Assembly (NCBI GenBank): GCA_029238935.1
Contig: JAQZBN010000046.1
Location: forward strand, 1 to 42,094
Direction: 5' to 3'
Source of the DNA: Herbinix sp.
GTDB lineage: Bacteria; Bacillota; Clostridia; Lachnospirales; Lachnospiraceae
DNA length: 42,094 bases
A model generated the notes under the pieces. It was given only the letters and a program-made list of their open reading frames with translations. It searched no databases and had not been told where the DNA came from. The position numbers and the translations under genes were made by a program. Below, piece after piece: positions 26,335 through 34,825 of the stretch (positions are counted from its first letter, which is position 1; each line of letters opens with the position of its first letter).

Positions 26335-26922
26335 TTATAGTATTCCATTGTCATATAATACTTGAGCCTCTTTCCAATACTGAGAAAATTTTTCTTTGGT
26401 AAATTTATAACTTGGGTGTGTCGGATTATTTAATAAATTATCTCTTTTAATTCCTCTAATTATAATACCACGAATAATATCGTAACGCCATTGAGGTAAT
26501 TGCTCATATCTTTCATAAATGAATGTTCCTTTTTCTGCATATTGAAGTATGCTTTCATAGACATCTTCAATAAACTCAAAGTCTGTAACTGGCACAGGAT
26601 TGCTTGATGTTGCACAAGTAAAAACACCAGAATCTGTATTAATCGGATAATCACCAATACAATGATATATGTATCCACTTAACCCTTTATAAAAATACTC
26701 TAGTGCACCGCTGAACATTTCTTGAAATACTAATGTACCATCTTTGCGAATATCAAGCATAGGCATTTTAGTTGCAAGCCTATTCGAATCCCAAATATAA
26801 TGCAATGCTAATTGTTTATTTGAAGTTAAATAAACAAGCCGTTCTTTTATAATAGAATATGGCGAATGAAAAGGATGAAGTTCTGTAAGTCCCTTTACAG
26901 TAGTTCCGTGATAAAAATCCAT
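26335..26922 (-). CDS. Unknown protein, possibly ADP-ribosyltransferase-like fold
   Basis: Protein of 195 residues with no firm family. The N-terminus MDFYHGTTVKGLTELHPF, followed by VYLTSNKQLALHYI, recalls ADP-ribosyltransferase-fold proteins, where a 'YHGT' strand contacts NAD, followed by a V/IYLT strand. A C-terminal acidic catalytic residue cannot be assigned. No signal peptide or membrane segment. CCAGGAGGG precedes the start. The stop codon abuts repeat copy R3. Treat the ART assignment as a guess. Confidence 0.55.
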   Translation of the reverse strand: MDFYHGTTVKGLTELHPFHSPYSIIKERLVYLTSNKQLALHYIWDSNRLATKMPMLDIRKDGTLVFQEMFSGALEYFYKGLSGYIYHCIGDYPINTDSGVFTCATSSNPVPVTDFEFIEDVYESILQYAEKGTFIYERYEQLPQWRYDIIRGIIIRGIKRDNLLNNPTHPSYKFTKEKFSQYWKEAQVLYDNGIL

Positions 26923-27163
26923 TACATACCCTCCTGGTATAATAATCGTTAATTCGCAGTTTTACAGCAAATACATATTAACTCTACAAATAGGACTTGT
27001 CGGATTCCTATTATACCTATATTGTCCCAGCGAGTTGTGTCCCATCCTTTTTCGTAGGGGGATATTGGCGACAATAGGATAACCATCGGCATCAAAAAAC
27101 GCCAAGCTGACCTATACAACACCTGCTTAAATGAAAGTGTGTAATCAGCAACTACTTCGCTTC
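26923..27163. other. Gene-free spacer of different base composition
   Basis: This stretch and the following VOC gene are visibly richer in G+C than their neighbours. A 72-codon minus-strand frame (26949-27167) begins at a GTG overlapping the VOC stop, but its sequence looks unlike a real protein and I do not call it. It may be a remnant carried in with the VOC gene. Confidence 0.4.
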
Positions 27164-27496
27164 TCACTCCTGAAAAACACTGATCTTATTACCGTCGGGG
27201 TCTACGAACCAAAACGAGTACGCACCCCACGGCTTCCTTTCAGGTGGTGAGATTACCTCTATGTCGAGGATTTCCCGCAACAACCGCTCGTATTCCGCAT
27301 CCAAGTCGGCGACACCGAATATTAACCAAATATTTTTATCCTTTGTTACGGTAACACCGCCTGGATTATAAACGGCGATCTTACTGAATCCGTAATGACT
27401 CCCTTCTACAAATGGTTCCTCTTGCAGGACAATTTTGTAAAATTCTGCGAGTCGAGATGCGTTATCGGTTTCGATACATACTCCACCAAATTTCAT
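27164..27496 (-). CDS. VOC-family (glyoxalase/bleomycin-resistance fold) protein
   Basis: Protein of 110 residues with the two beta-alpha-beta-beta-beta modules of the VOC fold: GGVCIETDNASRLAEFYKIVL at the start and PWGAYSFWFVDPDGNKISVFQE at the end, including the usual C-terminal Glu. Members bind metals or sequester drugs; the substrate cannot be told. AAGGAG precedes the start. Roughly half of its bases are G or C, clearly above its neighbours, which suggests a separate origin. A likely promoter sits in repeat R2 about 170 bp upstream. Confidence 0.85.
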   Translation of the reverse strand: MKFGGVCIETDNASRLAEFYKIVLQEEPFVEGSHYGFSKIAVYNPGGVTVTKDKNIWLIFGVADLDAEYERLLREILDIEVISPPERKPWGAYSFWFVDPDGNKISVFQE

Positions 27497-27647
27497 AATT
27501 TTTCTCCTTAAAATAGTTTTTTATTCTATCATATCAAACCTGATCATAATCTGCCCTGATCAAAACATAAAATAACCTGAAAAGCATAATGCGCGTGAAA
27601 TCTCTAATTTGTCACTGTAAATCAAAATCTTTAATTTGCAAATGTAA

Positions 27648-27745
27648 CAACTACGAATCTTTTCTAGATTATACTATAATTCAATTACATTTTCTACCAT
27701 TATCCAATTAAGTCCCAATGACAAGGTGAAAATAAAGTACAAGAT
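27648..27745 (-). repeat. Intergenic repeat, copy R2 (well conserved)
   Basis: A unit of about 98 bp. The first 55 bp (CAACTACGAATC...CTACCATTA) differ from copy R1 at only three positions. The end carries AAAGTACAAGATA. It contains the internal palindrome ATTATA-c-TATAAT and, on the minus strand, a TATAAT box with a weak TAGAAA 17 bp upstream. The surrounding spacer 27497-27845 holds no gene. Confidence 0.8.
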
Positions 27746-27845
27746 AATTCAGCATCTAGCACATTAGTATAATAAATGATTATGTAACGACACTTTTTCA
27801 AAAATATCTAAAATAGCGATTTGTCTTAAATATGCTTCATATCTA

Positions 27846-28631
27846 CTACTCCAAAGCTGCTAATAGGCCACATATGCGAAGTCTATCCTTATCTATTAAA
27901 TCTCTGCCATATGAATCAAGAAAGCGTTGCCCGTATTTAAAGGTATTTAAATTCCTGTTCAAAGTCCAAAGTCCCCATGCAAGATCATAGTGGCGATCAC
28001 CTAAGCCTCCATCAGCTACATCAATAAAACCTTCAAATGTCCAATTATTCAGAATAATGTTCGGAAGACAATAATCGCCATGAATTAATACATCATTTTT
28101 TAGTAATGCACTAGATTTCTTTATTTCATCTGCAGCATGTTCAGCAGAAGCTTTTCCTATAAATTCAGAAATGTCATTTAAATGAGATTGGCGGAAAGGA
28201 GTTTTTTCAACCATATAAAGCAAAGAAGACATTTTGTCATTTATCGGACATTTTGATGTATCAACACTATGCAAAAGCCGTAAAGATTGCCCGAATACTT
28301 CACTTAAGCGATCAGGTTCAGCAATATATCTGTATGAAGTTCCGTTCTCTCCTCTTAAAGATTCTGTTATCAAGTAGTCCTTATCAGCCGATAAATACTT
28401 AATGACTGAGGAAGATAGCTTATGTTTTGAAAAATATGTTTGCATCATTGCAGTGGAATATAAAGATCCTCGACTAGCTATTTTAAGATAGGCTCCGTCA
28501 TCACGATCAATATAGACTGTCCTTGCTCCTGATTCACCGCTGCTTTCATATACATGAGCATTACCAATCCATTTAACTATTTCATCCGGTAGCAATAATG
28601 TTATAACATCAATGGGTTCTCTTTTGTTCAT
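27846..28631 (-). CDS. APH(3')-like aminoglycoside phosphotransferase
   Basis: Protein of 261 residues, the usual APH(3') length. The Brenner motif LIHGDYCLPNIIL is intact (His184, Asp186, Asn191), followed by GFIDVADGGLGDRHYDLAWG with the metal-binding Asp204, a typical APH(3') C-lobe (YGQRFLDSYGRDLIDKDRL). This class phosphorylates the 3'-OH of kanamycin or neomycin with ATP. Divergence from clinical APH(3') sequences means that the drug spectrum is unproven. AGGAG-type ribosome site, and no partner gene in operon. Confidence 0.86.
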   Translation of the reverse strand: MNKREPIDVITLLLPDEIVKWIGNAHVYESSGESGARTVYIDRDDGAYLKIASRGSLYSTAMMQTYFSKHKLSSSVIKYLSADKDYLITESLRGENGTSYRYIAEPDRLSEVFGQSLRLLHSVDTSKCPINDKMSSLLYMVEKTPFRQSHLNDISEFIGKASAEHAADEIKKSSALLKNDVLIHGDYCLPNIILNNWTFEGFIDVADGGLGDRHYDLAWGLWTLNRNLNTFKYGQRFLDSYGRDLIDKDRLRICGLLAALE

Positions 28632-28985
28632 ATAATTATCTCCTAATAATTTTTGTACTGTTCGCAGATCGTATGCAATTTTAAACTAATAACACGGGAA
28701 ATGAAATGATGATTTCCCCCATTGAACCTCTCATTAATTCATCTTTATGCTTTAATATCCGCATCAACAATTTGGTGTATTGAATAACGATCAGTCCTAC
28801 TATTATCTATGACCAAAAAACATATACCACCCATTTATGCTGTAATTTCTTACTATAAACATTTGTCTTACTATATCATATTAATATTTGAGCACTAAAG
28901 TATTAGCGCAATGTTTCTCAATATGCTAGCTAAGTGGTCTGCAACCGACAGATAAACTTACCATAATTGATTTTATAAAAAACAA
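28632..28985. other. 354-bp spacer without recognisable gene
   Basis: AT-rich, many stops in all frames. It must contain the promoter of the APH(3')-like gene. I see no clear copy of the intergenic repeat and no strong hairpin. Confidence 0.5.
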
Positions 28986-29498
28986 TCAATTGATAACTTG
29001 GAAATTCAGGAGTGACATCGAATAATCAAAATGAATGCCTGATATATTATTAATTCTGGCTATATATTTATTTACCTCATTGATTTCACACCACATAAGG
29101 TCATCCACTTCATTAGAATTATTAAATGGTCTCTTATTAACAAAAGCGATATATCCAGCCATTATTAATTCATGGGGTTTAAAATAATAACTTTTAACAT
29201 ATTGAATCTTTTCAACCTGTTGTCCTGTTTCTTCGAAAACTTCTCGAATCACTGCTTCCTCAAAAGTTTCACTGTTGTTGACATATCCCGATACAACTCC
29301 CCAATGAGTTGTAGAAATATAATTTTGTTTTAGTAATAATACCTGATTGTATTGATTAATAACTAAAACCTCAACGCAACTTGAAGGATTGTCAAAATAA
29401 GGTCTCTCACAGTAAATACAATATTTCACTAATCCTTCATCACCAATCTTTTTATCAAAAAGTTTTTCACCACACATAGGACAATAAATCATTATCAT
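28986..29498 (-). CDS. NUDIX hydrolase with N-terminal zinc ribbon
   Basis: About 170 residues. An N-terminal four-Cys zinc ribbon (CPMCGEKL ... CIYCERP) is followed by the NUDIX box G-x5-E-x7-REVFEETG (from GYVNNSETFEE), with the catalytic glutamates intact. This architecture resembles NudC-type NADH pyrophosphatases and related housecleaning hydrolases, but the NudC motif SQPWPFPxS is not visible. I prefer the ATG at 29498, eight bases after GAGG, to the GTG at 29507. Confidence 0.87.
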   Translation of the reverse strand: MIMIYCPMCGEKLFDKKIGDEGLVKYCIYCERPYFDNPSSCVEVLVINQYNQVLLLKQNYISTTHWGVVSGYVNNSETFEEAVIREVFEETGQQVEKIQYVKSYYFKPHELIMAGYIAFVNKRPFNNSNEVDDLMWCEINEVNKYIARINNISGIHFDYSMSLLNFQVIN

Positions 29499-29555
29499 AG
29501 AGTACACCTCACCAACCTTAATTAATAGAAATATTTCACAGATGTAAACACCAAG

Positions 29556-29600
29556 GAGTCTTTTCTTGTTTTACTGTAACTCAATTACGTTTTTAATTCG
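29556..29600 (-). repeat. Intergenic repeat, copy R5 (weak match)
   Basis: GAGTCTTTTCTTGTTTTACT followed by CTCAATTACGTTTTTAATT, recalling the first block of R1/R2 with several changes. Listed because of its position between array genes; it could be chance in AT-rich sequence. Confidence 0.35.
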
Positions 29601-29699
29601 GAAAGCGACATTTCACTCATGACTTAAATTAGCTTAATCAGAAGTACGCTATTGTGAATATTGTGCAGAAAAATACGATAGAGAATGCTTTAGTGGAGG

Positions 29700-30227
29700 T
29701 TAATTAAAATCAAATTCAACTACACCACAGTAATCAACAGTTTCTCCTCCTGCTAAGCATCTAATTAACTCACCATGTGCAACAACAATAATCTTCCTAT
29801 ATTTAAGGCTATATATCTTTAAACATTCGGTTGTTCTATTAAGCACCAGTTGTGTTGTTTCCCAATTTCTCTTTTCATTTGCAGGATATAAACCATTATT
29901 CAAGCGATAATCTTTATATGCATTACTGGCATCTTTATGTGATTTGCATTGAAATGTCAAATCCGGTTGCCACTCACGCAAATCCATTTCTACAATGACA
30001 TCAAGTTTTGTTTCAATAGCGATGTAAGACGCAGTTTGTAATGCTCTTGGATATGGAGATGCCAAAATAATCTCAGCATTATCGAAAAGTTTATTTTGAG
30101 CAACATTTTTAGCTTGTTCAATTCCCGTAAATGATAGTGGAGCAAGTTCCATACCATGTCCGAGAAAATTTCGCTCTTCGCAAGGTTGGTAATTTGGTTC
30201 TCCGTGTCTTACCATTATCAACTTCAT
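29700..30227 (-). CDS. Histidine phosphatase (phosphoglycerate-mutase-like) family protein
   Basis: Protein of 175 residues with the RHG motif MVRHGEP (catalytic His8), the Arg of SPYPRALQTA (about 57-66), an acid near LREW, and the second catalytic His in VVAHGELIR (about 150). The fold removes phosphate from small molecules or proteins; the substrate is unknown. The C-terminus is short but not obviously truncated. Single gene in the accessory array. Confidence 0.87.
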   Translation of the reverse strand: MKLIMVRHGEPNYQPCEERNFLGHGMELAPLSFTGIEQAKNVAQNKLFDNAEIILASPYPRALQTASYIAIETKLDVIVEMDLREWQPDLTFQCKSHKDASNAYKDYRLNNGLYPANEKRNWETTQLVLNRTTECLKIYSLKYRKIIVVAHGELIRCLAGGETVDYCGVVEFDFN

Positions 30228-30444
30228 AATTAACCCCCTAAATTCATAATTTATTCAGTACATAATATTGCTTATCTTTTTCGCTTCGCCACCGATTGCG
30301 AACTTCATAATCGTGAATATTCCGAAGCAAATCAGCTCTTTATTAAATATTTTATTGAACCTTAATATCAGATAAATATCCTCGTGCTGTTTACAAAATA
30401 ATTAAGGTATATTATCCAACGAAAAATACATAGTTCTAAAGTTT

Positions 30445-30666
30445 CAGCTAATTAAAAACATTTGCCCACCTGTCACATTAAGATCATATACAATTCATGT
30501 ACTTTGAGCCTTATCACCGTTTGGAAATTTCAGGCGTTTCTCTTAGTTCAATGGCTCCACCAGCGATACCCCACTAATTACTATCACCTCGTCTTTGCAG
30601 TAATACTTCTAACTTTTCATTAAAGCTACAACCTCCTTCCACCGCCTGTGGTAAGAGTTTTATCAT
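30445..30666 (-). pseudogene. Decayed NUDIX hydrolase gene
   Basis: From the ATG at 30666 the frame reads ...NEKLEVLLQRRGDSN, an in-frame TAG, then WGIAGGAIELRETPE, which is the start of a NUDIX box. The catalytic helix is deleted. Another frame then continues as RLKVHELYMI and a third as VTGGQMFLIS. So there is one nonsense codon, a deletion and at least one further frameshift. The flanking spacer 30228-30444 holds nothing else that I recognise. Confidence 0.7.
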
Positions 30667-30731
30667 GACTAAAATCAGGGTGATAATACATCATTGTAAA
30701 TAAAGCGAAGTAACTTACTATCGAATTACGC

Positions 30732-31295
30732 TTATTTGGTATGTATCCAATCTTCCAATGTTATTTCATAAAAACAGTAATCACCACTAATTTTGGGGCA
30801 ATCAGGAATTTTCTTGTATTTCGTCTCAAGATAATGCATACCAGATTTTTTCATTACTTTACCGCTCGCAGGATTATCTACATGGTGGTGTGTATGAATT
30901 TTAGTAATACCTATTTTATTAAAGGAAAAATCCAGAATAACTCTGCATGCTTCCGTTATTATGCCTTGATTCCAGAATTTTCTGCTAACAAGGTAGTGTA
31001 TGGATGCACTCTTTTCTTCGTTGTTTATTTCATTTAAATAAATATAACCTATTGCTTCCGATCGCTCCTTAATGACTATCACCCAATGATAATAATCTGT
31101 TTTGGCATAATCGCTAATCCATCCTTGAAGCAATGATTTCGTTTCTTCGATATTTTCATGTGGTTTCCAACCCCAAAATCTACTGACTTCAGGGTCATTA
31201 ACCCAATTACGAAACATATCGTCAGCATCTGTTATTTCATATTTCCTAAGCAGAAGTCTGTCAGTCTCTATGATCTGAGTTCCAATATGTATCAA
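30732..31295 (-). CDS. GNAT-family N-acetyltransferase (RimJ/RimL-like)
   Basis: Protein of 187 residues. N-terminal IETDRLLLRKYEITDADDMF, acetyl-CoA-binding loop SRKFWNQGIITEA (about 104-116) and IHTHHHVDNPASGKVMKKSGM are classic for the RimJ/RimL or SpeG-like branch, which acetylates protein N-termini, antibiotics or small amines. The pyrophosphate loop is slightly off consensus (QGII in place of KGYM/A). The start appears to be a TTG at 31295, with GGAGG about ten bases upstream. Confidence 0.85.
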   Translation of the reverse strand: MIHIGTQIIETDRLLLRKYEITDADDMFRNWVNDPEVSRFWGWKPHENIEETKSLLQGWISDYAKTDYYHWVIVIKERSEAIGYIYLNEINNEEKSASIHYLVSRKFWNQGIITEACRVILDFSFNKIGITKIHTHHHVDNPASGKVMKKSGMHYLETKYKKIPDCPKISGDYCFYEITLEDWIHTK

Positions 31296-31353
31296 AGTGT
31301 TCTGCCTCCAATTATATAAATACTCATTCGTTCGTAATAGTAAACCACTCCGA

Positions 31354-31381
31354 AGCTTTTCTAGATTAGCTTTTCTAGATT
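31354..31381 (-). repeat. Tandem 14-bp duplication of the repeat core (R6)
   Basis: AGCTTTTCTAGATT occurs twice head to tail (31354-31367 and 31368-31381). It contains the TTTTCTAGATT core of the intergenic repeat. The rest of the 31296-31565 spacer holds no gene. Confidence 0.6.
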
Positions 31382-31565
31382 AGAATGAAGCCTTTATGAA
31401 TAGCTGCTTGTTGGTAAGCTAAGTCTCCATCTGAATGTTATACTTTTCTTTCCATCCAAACACGCTTTTTATCTCTCACTTATCATTTATCCCAATCTTT
31501 ATTTTCATTTTCTTATTTAAAATCCATTATAGGGGTTATGTAATAATGAAACTGGTTCAATAAAC

Positions 31566-32371
31566 CTAAAGATTGTGAAGTAAGTTTTTAATTTGCTCTA
31601 CAGCATATGTCTCTGCTGTTATCGGATAATCATAATCTAAAAAATCTGCTGTTTTACTTGATCATATGTTCCATATGCTGTCTTCAATTGTTTCTTAATA
31701 TTCTCATCAACCCAATTATCAAAAAATCTACCGTCATGCCAAGCATCAAAATCTTTACTATTAACAGCTTTTGAATAGCCTTCAAGCATCTGTCTTAGTA
31801 AATTTTTCATACAACTATCAACGCAATTTTTTGCTGCCCAAATTTCACCTCGAAGTATCTTTTTCACTGACCATATTGAATGAAACCAAAATTTATTTGC
31901 AAGATTAATAAATTCTATCTCTGTAAAAACAATTCATACTTCTTCAACTTTTTCCGATGGTTTATTGCGTTCTATTGCACCTGTAAAATCAATTTTATCA
32001 ACTAACATTATATATCCACGAGAAAAGAACGATTGTATCGTATTATCAGCAGCCAGTCTTTCAGATCTTTTAACATCATAAAACAAAAAATCCATATCCA
32101 TTGCATCGTTGAAACATACCCTTCGTTCTTGACCATATGCTGCTGTTGGTTCTTGAAAAGAAATATAATATTTTTCAATTTGATTCAGCCATTGGTCCGT
32201 ATTCAAAAAATAATCGACGTCCTTTACAAGAAAAATAATATCGTAATCCGAATATTTATCAGCTACATTTTTTTGTCTCGCTCTAGAGCCAAAAAGAATC
32301 ATAGCCTGAATCAATTCCGTTTCATTAGCAAATGACACTAATTTTTTCATAATGATATCATATGAATTCAT
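31566..32371 (-). pseudogene. Decayed ANT(6)/AadK-like aminoglycoside nucleotidyltransferase gene
   Basis: The first 145 codons carry the nucleotidyltransferase signature FGSRARQ...YSDYDIIFLV (GSR with the two Asp) and WLNQIEKYYI, typical of streptomycin 6-adenylyltransferases. An in-frame TGA at 31934-31936 interrupts it; the same frame then resumes with FTEIEFINLANKFWFHSIW...RGEIWAAKNCVDSCMKNLL, strongly ANT(6)-like, to a stop at 31637. Just before that stop a +1 frame continues (ADFLDYDYPITAETYAVEQI) to 31566, after an apparent deletion of part of the C-terminal helical domain. So one nonsense codon, a deletion and a frameshift. Probably inactive. Confidence 0.8.
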
Positions 32372-32505
32372 ATAAATTATCCTCGCTTTATGTATATTGG
32401 AATTTAAACAATATAGCTGGTAAGCTTTCTTCGCAACAGTAAACCATTGTTCAGTAACAACTATGATTGCATTAATTATGCAAAGAAATAAAACCCACTT
32501 TGAAA

Positions 32506-33567
32506 TTAGCTAATAATTCTAAATGGTTTATTCATATCCTTAGTAGAACCATTTCCTAGTTGACCATGTCTATTATCACCCCACGCCCATAAAAAGCCTT
32601 TTAAATCTATCGCTATAGTAAAATATTCACCCAAACTCAATGTCGAAACACTATCCATTATCTTAACAGGAGCGTATATATGACCTTTTGTGGTTGTCCC
32701 TATCTGACCTCTTGAATTATTTCCCCATACCCATAAAGAGTTATCAGTTTTAATTGATGCTGTATGAAATCCTCCAGCAGATATAGAAATAACATTTTCC
32801 ATAATTTTAATCGGAAATGAATAATTATCTAATGTTCCATTACCTAGCTGTCCAAAATTATTTCGTCCCCAAGTCCATAAAGTGCCGTCTTTATCCACCG
32901 CTGCTGTGTGCCTTATCCCACTATTTACTTCTTTTACATTATCCATAATTTTTATCGGATAGTATCTGTCTTTGGTTGTGCCATCACCTAGATGACCATA
33001 CTTATTAAAACCCCAAGCCCATAATGAATCATCTTTTTTTATAATAAATGAATTATATTTGCCTAAGTTCACAGCACTTACATCATCCATTATTTTAACT
33101 GGAAAGGGTTTATCTATTTGTGTTCCATCCCCAAGCTGACCATATTTATTATATCCCCAAGCCCACAATGAATAATCGTTTCTTATTGCCATTGAATGAT
33201 ATCGCCCTGCACTAACCGAGATGACATCATCCATTATTTTTATAGGGATTGAATGATTATGATTTTCTAAAATATTATCTTTATTATCATATACTGTAAT
33301 CGTTCCGTCCCCTATTTTACCAAATCTGTTATCTCCCCATCCCCAGATTGAAGAATCGTTTTTAAGTAAAAACGTATGCTCTCCTAAAGTACTAACAAAC
33401 ATTACATTCTTCATAATTTCAATAGGTGAGTGCTTATCCTCACACGTTCCATCACCAAGTTGACAATCACTATTTTTCCCGCAAACCCAAAGTGAGTAAT
33501 CATATTTAATAAATGCAGTATGCTGAGTTGCTGTACTAGCTAATTTAACTAAAGCATTAATGAGCAT
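32506..33567 (-). CDS. RCC1-repeat beta-propeller protein
   Basis: About 353 residues made almost entirely of seven RCC1-type repeats with the recurring core DDSLWAWGxNxxGQLGDGT and ...PIKIMDxVxxVSxGxxHT, enough for a closed seven-blade propeller. No signal peptide, membrane segment or second domain is seen, unlike many clostridial RCC1 proteins, which are exported. I choose the ATG at 33567, eight bases after AAGGAG, over that at 33591. Function unknown; RCC1 propellers generally bind proteins. The repeats are strongly similar to each other, suggesting recent internal duplication. Confidence 0.85.
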   Translation of the reverse strand: MLINALVKLASTATQHTAFIKYDYSLWVCGKNSDCQLGDGTCEDKHSPIEIMKNVMFVSTLGEHTFLLKNDSSIWGWGDNRFGKIGDGTITVYDNKDNILENHNHSIPIKIMDDVISVSAGRYHSMAIRNDYSLWAWGYNKYGQLGDGTQIDKPFPVKIMDDVSAVNLGKYNSFIIKKDDSLWAWGFNKYGHLGDGTTKDRYYPIKIMDNVKEVNSGIRHTAAVDKDGTLWTWGRNNFGQLGNGTLDNYSFPIKIMENVISISAGGFHTASIKTDNSLWVWGNNSRGQIGTTTKGHIYAPVKIMDSVSTLSLGEYFTIAIDLKGFLWAWGDNRHGQLGNGSTKDMNKPFRIIS

Positions 33568-33688
33568 AAAAACATCTCCTTGATTCATCAATTATGTAAA
33601 ACTACATTAGTATAATATAAATCATTTTTTTCGCTGTTATCAACTTCAGCGAACCAACTTTACTTCGCTACATAATTATTAGTGTTGA

Positions 33689-34015
33689 CTAAAGTTGAAC
33701 ATCCCTTTTTAATAAGTTGATAAGGCTATCTTGGTCAATATCATCCAATTTTGAAAATAAAATCTACATCCAAGGCATTTTATATATTCAATATCATCTA
33801 AAATAAATGGATTAGCTCCTTTGCAGTAATCATTATATTTATGACAATCGTATGCCGTATAATGAGATTGATAAAGTTTTCAGAGCAATTATTTAGTTCG
33901 TCCTTCTATTGCTCAATGTGCGATAACATAGCTTTAATACGCCACCATTCCTCGGCACACTCTACTGTAAAAATGACCCTTGTTGGTTTTTTCTTACTTG
34001 AATATCCATAAGCAT
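33689..34015 (-). pseudogene. Decayed small Cys-rich gene, family unknown
   Basis: After TAGGAGG, an ATG frame begins MDIQVRK; an A-run then shifts the frame to PTRVIFTVECAEEWWRIKAM...SHIEQ with a stop. Further on, YDCHKYNDYCKGANPFILDD and IEYIKCLGCRFY appear, and after another 1-nt shift SKLDDIDQDSLINLLKRDVQ to a stop at 33689. The segments read as one disrupted protein with paired cysteines. I do not recognise the family. The other parts of the 33568-34224 spacer hold nothing clear. Confidence 0.55.
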
Positions 34016-34224
34016 CCTCCTAAATATAGTATTAAAAATAAATAGTCCGTATTTTGTAACAATTGCTGTGTTACCCTTTCCGATAATCTTTCCAAATCTC
34101 ATATGATTACCATCTTCTATTTATCACGTTGTAATATCTTTATTTCGTTATCACCACAGACAACGAATAAATCAACCCTACAAATGAGAAATTATTGAAC
34201 TTAGTATTATATTAATAAATCACT

Positions 34225-34617
34225 TCAATCATTCTTTCCGAAAGAGCCGATTTCGATTAAATTTCCATCAGGGTCAGCTAAAAAACTTGTGCGTTGTCCC
34301 CATGATGTGGTGGTCGGTTCTAATATAAGTGTCGCTCCTAATTGAATGATACGCTCAGACTCTGTATCTACCTCCGTAAACCTTGGATTATCCAGTTCAA
34401 GTTCCATTGTTCCATTGACTTTTACAGGGTATTCTGGTTTTTGAGCAAACATTTCTTCAAAATTGCTTCTTTTGTATAGCATAATTTGATAAGTATCCTC
34501 TATGATAAAGTCAGCATAAGGCCCACCATCCCAATTTGCTAAAATTTAAACATCTTGGTAAAACCGCACTGATATGCTCATGTCGGATACAAATAAACCG
34601 AACGCAATTTTTTTCAT
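34225..34617 (-). pseudogene. VOC/glyoxalase-like gene with in-frame stop
   Basis: The ATG at 34617 opens MKKIAFGLFVSDMSISVRFY, followed by QDV, an in-frame TAA (34546-34548), then WDGGPYADFIIEDTYQIMLYKRSNF and the rest of a VOC protein ending FLADPDGNLIEIGSFG. The frame is the same before and after the stop, so one nonsense codon separates an N-terminal 23-residue piece from an otherwise intact 130-residue protein. A shorter product from the ATG at 34482 would lack the first beta strands. Probably inactive. Its likely promoter is in repeat R1 about 110 bp upstream. Confidence 0.78.
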
Positions 34618-34710
34618 ATTAAATATACTCCTTCGCTTTATACATAATCTGAGTTGCTAATTCACATTTATTACTTTATTACTGACAAATCTTTAGCTCT
34701 CCATCGCCAC

Positions 34711-34808
34711 CAACTGAGAATCTTTTCTAGATTATACTATAATCCAATTACATTTTCTACCATTACAATTAATCTCTAGTGTGTAGGTAAATTTAAAAGT
34801 GCAAGATA
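34711..34808 (-). repeat. Intergenic repeat, copy R1 (well conserved)
   Basis: CAACTGAGAATC...CTACCATTA then, after about 35 bp, AAAAGTGCAAGATA. Over the first 55 bp only three bases differ from copy R2, 7 kb away. The minus strand has TATAAT (34736-34731) with a weak TAGAAA 17 bp upstream, pointing to the VOC pseudogene. Its right end merges with the terminator of the surface operon. Confidence 0.8.
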
Positions 34809-34825
34809 TTTATTTCTTGCACTTT
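34796..34825 (-). terminator. Terminator of the surface-protein operon
   Basis: Perfect 10-bp stem AAAGTGCAAG / CTTGCACTTT with a 10-nt AT loop, followed on the minus strand by TAAATTT. It lies about 87 bp past the stop of the 1284-residue gene. One arm is part of repeat R1, which suggests that the second block of the repeat may derive from a terminator stem. Confidence 0.75.

Noticed and set aside
26949..27167. 72-codon minus-strand ORF overlapping the VOC stop
   Set aside because: GTG start on a GTGA overlap but no ribosome site of its own, odd composition and no recognisable fold; alternative frames look equally protein-like.
31934..34548. Stop-codon reassignment or readthrough to rescue the interrupted array genes
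   Set aside because: TGA, TAG and TAA are each involved, and frameshifts and deletions accompany two of them, so decay is simpler.
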